From NCBI RefSeq assembly GCF_001514285.1, contig NZ_KQ949031.1, positions 361,967 to 425,966 on the forward strand: DNA of 64,000 nt, given 5' to 3'. Below, in pieces: positions 57,159-64,000 of this stretch. The notes beneath the pieces were generated by a model, which worked only from the letters and a program-made list of their open reading frames with translations, was not told where the DNA came from and did not search any database. This DNA comes from Streptomyces sp. DSM 15324. Lineage in GTDB: Bacteria; Actinomycetota; Actinomycetes; Streptomycetales; Streptomycetaceae. Within the stretch, counting starts at the first letter, position 1; every line of letters starts with the position of its first letter. A program made the translations under genes and the position numbers.

Positions 57159-58253
57159 TCAGGACTGGGTCTGCCGCACGCAGGTCGTGACGACCTCCCG
57201 CAGACTGCCCGTGCGCGCGAACACCTCCTGCTGCACCTGCGACCCGTTGCCGTTCAGCAGCAGTCCGGCACACGCATCCCGGGCCCGCTCCAGGTCCCCG
57301 CTGTCCATGAGCGCGTCCTCGACATACTCCAGCAGCGACCGTACGACGGTCTCGGCGGGCGCGTTCCGCATGGTCAGCGGGTCGACCAGGTCCCCGGTCA
57401 GCCCGGAGCGGGCGGCCCGCCAGTCGGCCAGCCGCAACAGGCTGACGCTGTGGTCCGCTGGCTCCTTCCCGGCCTGCCAGTCCCGGGCGGCCGTCTCCAC
57501 GAGGGCCCGCGCCAGCGTCGCGACGAGGACGGCGGTGTCCGCGCGCAGACAGACATCGGCCACCCGCACCTCCACCGTCGGCCAGCGCGCCGACAGCCGG
57601 GCGTCGAAGTAGACCATCTTCTCGTCGAGGATCGTCCCCGTGGCCAGCATGTCCGCCACCCGCCGGTGATAGCGCTCGGCCGACCCGAACAGCTCGGTGG
57701 GGCCCGCCGACGGCCAGCGCAGCCACACCCGGCTGCGATAACTGCTGTACCCCGTCTCCCGGCCCTGCCAGAACGGCGAGTTGGCGCTCAGCGCGGTCAG
57801 CACCGACAGCCAGGGCCGCAGCCGGTCGATGACCGCGACCCCCTCCTCGTCCGAGGCGACCGAGACATGTACGTGACAGCCGCACACGATCTGCTCGCGG
57901 GTCGCGATGCGGTACTGGTCCGCCATCCACCGGTAGCGCGTCCCGATGCTCACGGAGGGGCGCACCGCCAGCGGGGAGGTGGCGAGCGCGGCGACCGCGC
58001 AGCCCGCCTCCCGCGCGTGCTTGGCCGCCTCCGCGCGGATCCGGACGATGTCCGCGCCCAGCTCCGCCATCTCCGACTGGGGGTGGGTGGCGAACTCGAC
58101 CATCTGGTTGTGCAGTTCCTTCTGGAAGACGGGCTCCTCCTCCGGCACCTCGTGCCGTGCGGCGCGGGCGAGGACCGCGGCGGACAGCGCCCTGGGCTCC
58201 CCGGTCTCGGGGTCGACCAGGAGGAGCTCCTCCTCCACTCCTACGGTGCGCAC
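57159..58253 (-). CDS. YbdK family carboxylate-amine ligase (GCS2-type)
   Basis: 364 residues from GTG 58253, with AAAGG nine bases upstream. The conserved start VRTVGVEEELLLVDPETGEPRAL, FQKELHNQMVEFATHP, CGCHVHVSVASDEEGVAVIDRLRPWL and LFDARLSARWPTVEVRVADVCL-like block (YFDARLSARWPTVEVR) identify the GCS2/YbdK family. E. coli YbdK has weak glutamate-cysteine ligase activity; true role in Streptomyces is unclear. It sits upstream of the acyl-CoA synthetase and downstream of glgB on the same strand, so part of a longer leftward transcript is possible. Confidence 0.9.
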   Translation of the reverse strand: MRTVGVEEELLLVDPETGEPRALSAAVLARAARHEVPEEEPVFQKELHNQMVEFATHPQSEMAELGADIVRIRAEAAKHAREAGCAVAALATSPLAVRPSVSIGTRYRWMADQYRIATREQIVCGCHVHVSVASDEEGVAVIDRLRPWLSVLTALSANSPFWQGRETGYSSYRSRVWLRWPSAGPTELFGSAERYHRRVADMLATGTILDEKMVYFDARLSARWPTVEVRVADVCLRADTAVLVATLARALVETAARDWQAGKEPADHSVSLLRLADWRAARSGLTGDLVDPLTMRNAPAETVVRSLLEYVEDALMDSGDLERARDACAGLLLNGNGSQVQQEVFARTGSLREVVTTCVRQTQS

Positions 58254-58351
58254 GCGATACGGCCTTTCTCTGCGCCCTGCCTGCTGACGGCCGGGACCGG
58301 CTGGGACTGCTTCAGGGGTGCACGCACCCGACTGCCCCCTCAGGGGCCGTC

Positions 58352-60556
58352 TCACACGGACGACGGCCGCAGCCACACCGTGGCCAGCGGCGGCAGGGTG
58401 AGCGTCAGCTCCCCGTTCGCCGTCTTGACCGGCTCGGCGTGGACGACGTCACCTCCGCCGTAGCGCGCCGCGTCGGTGTTGAGGACCTCCTCCCACGCGG
58501 GTGCCTCACCGGGAACGGGGAGCAGGTAGTCGTGGCGGACCACCGGCGAGAAGTTGCTCACCGCGAGCAGCGGGCCGCCGTCGGCGCCGTACCGCAGGAA
58601 CGCGAGGACGTTGTCGTCGGCGGCGTCCCCGAGCACCCACCGGAACCCGGCCGGGTCGGTGTCGCGCTCCCACAGCGCCGGCGTCGACCGGTACAGCGCG
58701 TTCAGATCACGCACCAGGTCCTGGACGCCCCGGTGATCGCCCGCGGACGCGTACCCGGGGTCGAGCAGCCACCACTCGGGACCGTGCGCCTCGGACCACT
58801 CGGCCCCCTGCGCGAACTCCTGCCCCATGAACAACAGCTGCTTGCCGGGATGAGCCCACATGAAGCCCAGGTACGCCCGGTGGTTCGCGCGCCGCTGCCA
58901 CCAGTCGCCCGGCATCTTCGACACCAGCGCCTGCTTGCCGTGCACCACCTCGTCGTGCGAGATGGGCAGCACGTAGTTCTCGCTGTAGGCGTACATCATC
59001 GAGAAGGTCATCTCGTTGTGGTGGTACTTGCGGTGCACCGGTTCCTTCGCCATGTACTGCAACGAGTCGTGCATCCAGCCCATGTTCCACTTCAGCCCGA
59101 AGCCCAGCCCGCCGCTGTCGGTCGGCCGGGTCACGCCGCCCCAGGCGGTCGACTCCTCGGCGATCGTGACGACCCCCGGGCACCGCCGGTACACGGTCGC
59201 GTTCATCTCCTGGAGGAACGCCATCGCGGCCAGATCCTCCCGGCCGCCGTACACATTGGGCTCCCACTGCCCGGAGTCCCGCGAGTAGTCGAGGTAGAGC
59301 ATCGAGGCGACCGCGTCCACCCGCAACCCGTCGACGTGGAACTCCTCGCACCAGTACGTGGCGTTGGCGACCAGGAAGTTGCGCACCTCGGTGCGCGCGT
59401 AGTCGAACTCGAACGTCCCCCAGTCCGGGTGCTCGGCCCGCCGCGCGTCCCCGGGCTCGTACAGCGGATCCCCGTCGAACCGGGCCAGCGCCCAGTCGTC
59501 CTTCGGGAAGTGCGCCGGCACCCAGTCCACGATCACCCCGACACCGGCCCGGTGCAGGGCGTCCACCAGGTACTTGAAGTCGTCCGGGGTGCCGAGCCGG
59601 GCCGTCGGCGCGTAGAAGCCGGTGACCTGGTAACCCCAGGAACCGGCGAAGGGGTGCTGGGCGACCGGCATGAACTCCACATGGGTGAAGCCCAGGTCGG
59701 TCACGTACGCGGGGAGCACCTCGGCCAGCTCCCGGTACGACAGCCCCGGCCGCCAGGACGGCAGATGGACCTCGTAGACCGAGAACGGCGCCCGGTGCAC
59801 CGGGACGTCACCCCGGTGCGCCATCCACTCGGCGTCACCCCACGTGTAGTGCGAGGCGTGCACGATCGACGCCGTGTCCGGCGGGACCTCCGCCCGCCGT
59901 GCCATCGGGTCGGCCTTCAGGAACCGTCCGCCGTGCCGGGAGGTGATCTCGAACTTGTACCGGGTGCCCTCGCCGATGCCGGGCAGGAACAGCTCCCACA
60001 CCCCGGCCGCGCCGAGCGACCGCATGGGGAACGCGGTCCCGTCCCAGCAGCAGAAGTCACCCGCGACCCGCACGCCCCGCGCGTTCGGCGCCCACACCGT
60101 GAACCGGGTGCCGGCCACCCCCTCGTGAGTCATCGGCTCCGCGCCCAGCGCCCGCCACAGCTCCTCGTGCCGGCCCTCCCGCACCAGATGAAGATCCAGG
60201 TCCCCGAGCGCCGGAAGGAACCGGTAGGGGTCCTCCACCTCGCGCGGGTCGCCGTCGTACGCCACCCGCAGCGTGTACGCCGGCACCTCGTCGAGCGGCA
60301 GTACGGCGGCGAAGAGACCGTCCTCCTCGGAGGCGAGCGGGGTCGCCGTCCCGCCGACGACCACGCTCACCGAGTCGGCGAACGGACGCAGGGCGCGGAA
60401 GAGCACGCCCCCGGCCACCGGGTGCGCGCCCAGCAGGGCGTGCGGGTCGTGATGGGCGCCCGAGAGCAGACGGGCGCGGTCGGCGGGGTCGAGCGCGGGC
60501 GCCGCGAGCGGCCGGGGACCGGCGGCCTCGGGGGGAGCGGTGTCGCGCAGGGCCAT
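58352..60556 (-). CDS. glgB: 1,4-alpha-glucan branching enzyme GlgB
   Basis: 734 residues. N-terminal beta domains (HDPHALLGAHPVAGGVLFRALRP, then a second CBM48: RFTVWAPNARGVRVAGDFCCWDG) precede the GH13 barrel. Catalytic sites: nucleophile in FHVDGLRVDAVASML, acid/base in VVTIAEESTAWGGVTRP, third Asp in LPISHDEVVHGKQ. It introduces alpha-1,6 branches into glucan made by GlgE. ATG 60556 follows GAGGAGGCTGACCCC; four bases separate it from pep2, so both are co-transcribed. Confidence 0.96.
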   Translation of the reverse strand: MALRDTAPPEAAGPRPLAAPALDPADRARLLSGAHHDPHALLGAHPVAGGVLFRALRPFADSVSVVVGGTATPLASEEDGLFAAVLPLDEVPAYTLRVAYDGDPREVEDPYRFLPALGDLDLHLVREGRHEELWRALGAEPMTHEGVAGTRFTVWAPNARGVRVAGDFCCWDGTAFPMRSLGAAGVWELFLPGIGEGTRYKFEITSRHGGRFLKADPMARRAEVPPDTASIVHASHYTWGDAEWMAHRGDVPVHRAPFSVYEVHLPSWRPGLSYRELAEVLPAYVTDLGFTHVEFMPVAQHPFAGSWGYQVTGFYAPTARLGTPDDFKYLVDALHRAGVGVIVDWVPAHFPKDDWALARFDGDPLYEPGDARRAEHPDWGTFEFDYARTEVRNFLVANATYWCEEFHVDGLRVDAVASMLYLDYSRDSGQWEPNVYGGREDLAAMAFLQEMNATVYRRCPGVVTIAEESTAWGGVTRPTDSGGLGFGLKWNMGWMHDSLQYMAKEPVHRKYHHNEMTFSMMYAYSENYVLPISHDEVVHGKQALVSKMPGDWWQRRANHRAYLGFMWAHPGKQLLFMGQEFAQGAEWSEAHGPEWWLLDPGYASAGDHRGVQDLVRDLNALYRSTPALWERDTDPAGFRWVLGDAADDNVLAFLRYGADGGPLLAVSNFSPVVRHDYLLPVPGEAPAWEEVLNTDAARYGGGDVVHAEPVKTANGELTLTLPPLATVWLRPSSV

Positions 60557-60560
60557 GGGG

Positions 60561-61922
60561 TCAGCCTCCTCGGACGGCGAGTCGTTCGATCGCCGCCATG
60601 GGTACGGGTAGCCAGTCGGGCCGGTTGCGGGCCTCGTACAGCACTTCGTAAACGGCGCGATCCGTCTCATAGGCACGCAGAAGTGCGTGCTTCTTGCGGG
60701 GATCCCAGCCCGCCCGGGCCGCGTAGCCCGCGCAGTAGGCCTCCCGGCAGCGGCGCGCCCACTCCGGCCGCCAGGGCCGCCGTTGCCGGGCGGCGTAGTC
60801 GAAGGAGCGCAGCATGCCCGCGATGTCCCGCACCGGCGAGTGCGCGAGCCGCCGCTCGGCCAGCGGCCGGGACGGCTCGCCCTCGAAGTCGATGACGAAC
60901 CAGTCGCGCCCGGCCCGCAGCACCTGCCCCAGATGCAGATCGCCGTGGATGCGCTGGGCGGGCGGCCCCTGGTCGCAGACCGCGAGCGAGGCGAACGCCG
61001 TGGTCAGACCCGGGACGAACGGCCGCAGCGCCGGCACGTGGTGCGCCGCCGCTTCCAGCCGCTCCGTCATCGCCGCCGCCGTCCGTCCGTCCTCGGCGTC
61101 CGGACCGGCCGGCAGGGCCGCCGCGAGCGCCAGGTGGACGTCGGCCGTCGCCCGGCCCAGCTCCTCGGCCTCCGAGGTGAAGTCCTCGCCCCGGGCCAGT
61201 GCCTGCAACGCGAGCGTCCAGCCGTCCGCCGCGTCGGGCAGGAACGGCTGGAGCACACCGAGCGTGGCCTCCTGGGGGTGGGTGGTCCGGAACCAGGCCA
61301 CCGGCGCGGGGACCCGCCCGCATCCCTGGCCGGCCAGCGCCACCGGTACCTCCAGGTCGGGGTTCACGCCCGGCTGGATCCGGCGGAAGATCTTGAGGAT
61401 GTACGCGTCGCCATACACCAGCGAGGTGTTGGACTGCTCGGCCTCCAGCAGCCGCGGCGCGAGCCCGGCGGGCAGCGACACCGCCGGATCCGACTCGAAG
61501 CTCAGCGGACCAAGCGTGCCCGGGTGCCGCATCCGCTCCAGGAGCAGCTGCGCGGACCGGGGGTCCTGCAACGCGTCGTGCACCGTCAGCCCGGCCAGCG
61601 GGCCGTCCTCGACCCTGCCGATCAGCGCCCGGCGCAGCCGGGGCGACAGGTGTTCCTGCAGACCGAGGAGCAGCTGGTAGCAGTCACCGGCGGGGGGAGT
61701 GCCCCCCGGGGTCGGCACCCCGGACTGGCCGGCGTGCACGAGCAGATGGAGACAACCCGGGTACAGCTCCGTCATCGACAGCATGCGCAGTTCGGTGAGC
61801 GGCCGGTCCTTCCCGGCGAACCAGCGCTGCCGGGGCAGCCACTCGCGCAGCAGCGCGACGAGTGGACCCCCGGAGCGGAAGGCGCTCGCGGTGCTCGGCC
61901 TGAGCGGGGCGGTCTTCGTCAC
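60561..61922 (-). CDS. pep2: Maltokinase Pep2 (Mak)
   Basis: 453 residues from GTG 61922. N-cap domain typical of actinobacterial maltokinases: LVALLREWLPRQRWFAGKDRPL. Kinase-like fold: EQSNTSLVYGDAYILKIFRRIQPGVNPDLEV, catalytic loop RIHGDLHLGQVLRAGRDWFVIDFEGEP, with D/H and metal-binding D-F-E. ATP + maltose gives maltose 1-phosphate, the GlgE donor. Located between treS and glgB in the standard order. A short insertion near residue 70 (TPGGTPPAG) is not usual but looks benign. Confidence 0.94.
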   Translation of the reverse strand: MTKTAPLRPSTASAFRSGGPLVALLREWLPRQRWFAGKDRPLTELRMLSMTELYPGCLHLLVHAGQSGVPTPGGTPPAGDCYQLLLGLQEHLSPRLRRALIGRVEDGPLAGLTVHDALQDPRSAQLLLERMRHPGTLGPLSFESDPAVSLPAGLAPRLLEAEQSNTSLVYGDAYILKIFRRIQPGVNPDLEVPVALAGQGCGRVPAPVAWFRTTHPQEATLGVLQPFLPDAADGWTLALQALARGEDFTSEAEELGRATADVHLALAAALPAGPDAEDGRTAAAMTERLEAAAHHVPALRPFVPGLTTAFASLAVCDQGPPAQRIHGDLHLGQVLRAGRDWFVIDFEGEPSRPLAERRLAHSPVRDIAGMLRSFDYAARQRRPWRPEWARRCREAYCAGYAARAGWDPRKKHALLRAYETDRAVYEVLYEARNRPDWLPVPMAAIERLAVRGG

Positions 61923-61950
61923 GATGACCCATCCTTTCCTCGGCGCACGC

Positions 61951-63669
<1,719 letters not shown>

Positions 63670-63701
63670 GGCGGTCTGCGGCCTCCGATCTGCGGTGCGG
63701 A

Positions 63702-64000
63702 TCACCGGACGTGGAACACGTGCGCCGGGCTCGTACCGGGGTCCAGGCGCACGTAGTTGTGCCGGCCCCAGGAGTAGGACTCACCCGTCAGCTCGTCGTG
63801 CACCGACACCGACGCGTGGTCGTCCAGACCCAGCTGGGCGAGGTCCAGCGAGACCGTGGCCTCCTGGGCGCGGTGCGGGTCGAGGTTGACGACGACGATC
63901 ACCGTGTCCGCTCCCGTGCGCTTGCTGTAGACGAGGACGGAGTCGTTGTCCGCGTGGTGGAAGCGCAGGTTCCTGAGGTGGTGGAGCGCCGGGTGGCCGC
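63702..64000 (-). CDS. glgE: Alpha-1,4-glucan:maltose-1-phosphate maltosyltransferase GlgE, C-terminal part
   Basis: Only the last ~99 codons are inside the window; the 5' part continues beyond the right edge. The frame reads GHPALHHLRNLRFHHADNDS, then VLVYSKRTGADTVIVVVNLDPHRAQ and LTGESYSWGRHNYVRLDPG, the C-terminal beta-sandwich ending typical of GlgE. GlgE transfers maltosyl units from maltose 1-phosphate onto alpha-1,4-glucan. The order glgE-treS-pep2-glgB supports the call. Confidence 0.88.
   Translation of the reverse strand, partial: GHPALHHLRNLRFHHADNDSVLVYSKRTGADTVIVVVNLDPHRAQEATVSLDLAQLGLDDHASVSVHDELTGESYSWGRHNYVRLDPGTSPAHVFHVR

Overview
The window is very GC-rich actinobacterial DNA, almost certainly a Streptomyces chromosome arm. 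Supporting signs are the many GTG starts, near-absence of TTA codons, 4-bp ATGA/GTGA gene overlaps, a WhiB protein, PP2C/HATPase/STAS regulators, a BldG-type antagonist and a GlgE-TreS-Pep2-GlgB alpha-glucan operon. No tRNA, rRNA, CRISPR array or insertion sequence was seen. All family assignments come from reading the translations by eye; no database search was run.

Region 1 (1-9.9 kb): a decayed M23-peptidase tail, a tandem GNAT protein, a CoxM/XDH-type FAD-binding protein, then two divergent operons. The leftward operon is a small hypothetical protein plus a DUF6745 protein. The rightward operon is the uncharacterised STM4015-4014-4013-4012-4011 cluster (leucine-rich repeat protein, ATP-grasp, sulfatase/phosphatase-fold hydrolase, two radical SAM enzymes) plus a sixth, unrecognised, translationally coupled gene. 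Each operon has its own copy of TTGTCAGTG-N8-TAnnn(T/C), resembling the DNA-damage (RecA-NDp/PafBC) promoter class. This is the most interesting part of the window.

Region 2 (9.9-21.5 kb): a leftward sugar operon (two ABC permeases, lipoprotein binding protein, GH42 beta-galactosidase, secreted GH30 galactanase-like enzyme with a ricin-type module), controlled by a divergent LacI regulator with two 16-bp operators. An acyltransferase and phosphoglucomutase follow, separated by a palindrome and a 10-bp tandem repeat.

Region 3 (21.5-38 kb): mixed accessory genes. They include a bare PP2C phosphatase next to a MASE1 membrane sensor carrying a TTA codon, a repeat-filled non-coding stretch, a PhyH dioxygenase next to a wrecked LacI pseudogene interrupted by a 40-bp perfect palindrome, TetR plus a KstD-like flavoprotein, DUF488, an M1 peptidase, WhiB, a saccharopine-dehydrogenase-like protein, TetR, ArgP/LysE, an MFS exporter, a 0.9-kb minisatellite-like stretch and a single-domain cNMP-binding protein.

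Region 4 (38-55 kb): a dense stress-signalling island. It holds a SigB/F-type sigma factor, three stand-alone HATPase (RsbW-like) proteins, DUF5133, ANTAR-GAF, DUF1206, FUSC plus NDH-2 with a divergent MarR, a six-gene operon (PP2C-rsbR-rsbS-rsbT-[HATPase+PP2C]-[GAF+PP2C]), a second MarR and a STAS antagonist. Together these form partner-switching modules that probably feed stress signals to SigB-like sigma factors.

Region 5 (55-64 kb): an acyl-CoA synthetase, a YbdK-type carboxylate-amine ligase and the leftward operon glgE (3' end only)-treS-pep2-glgB, which turns trehalose/maltose into branched alpha-1,4-glucan.
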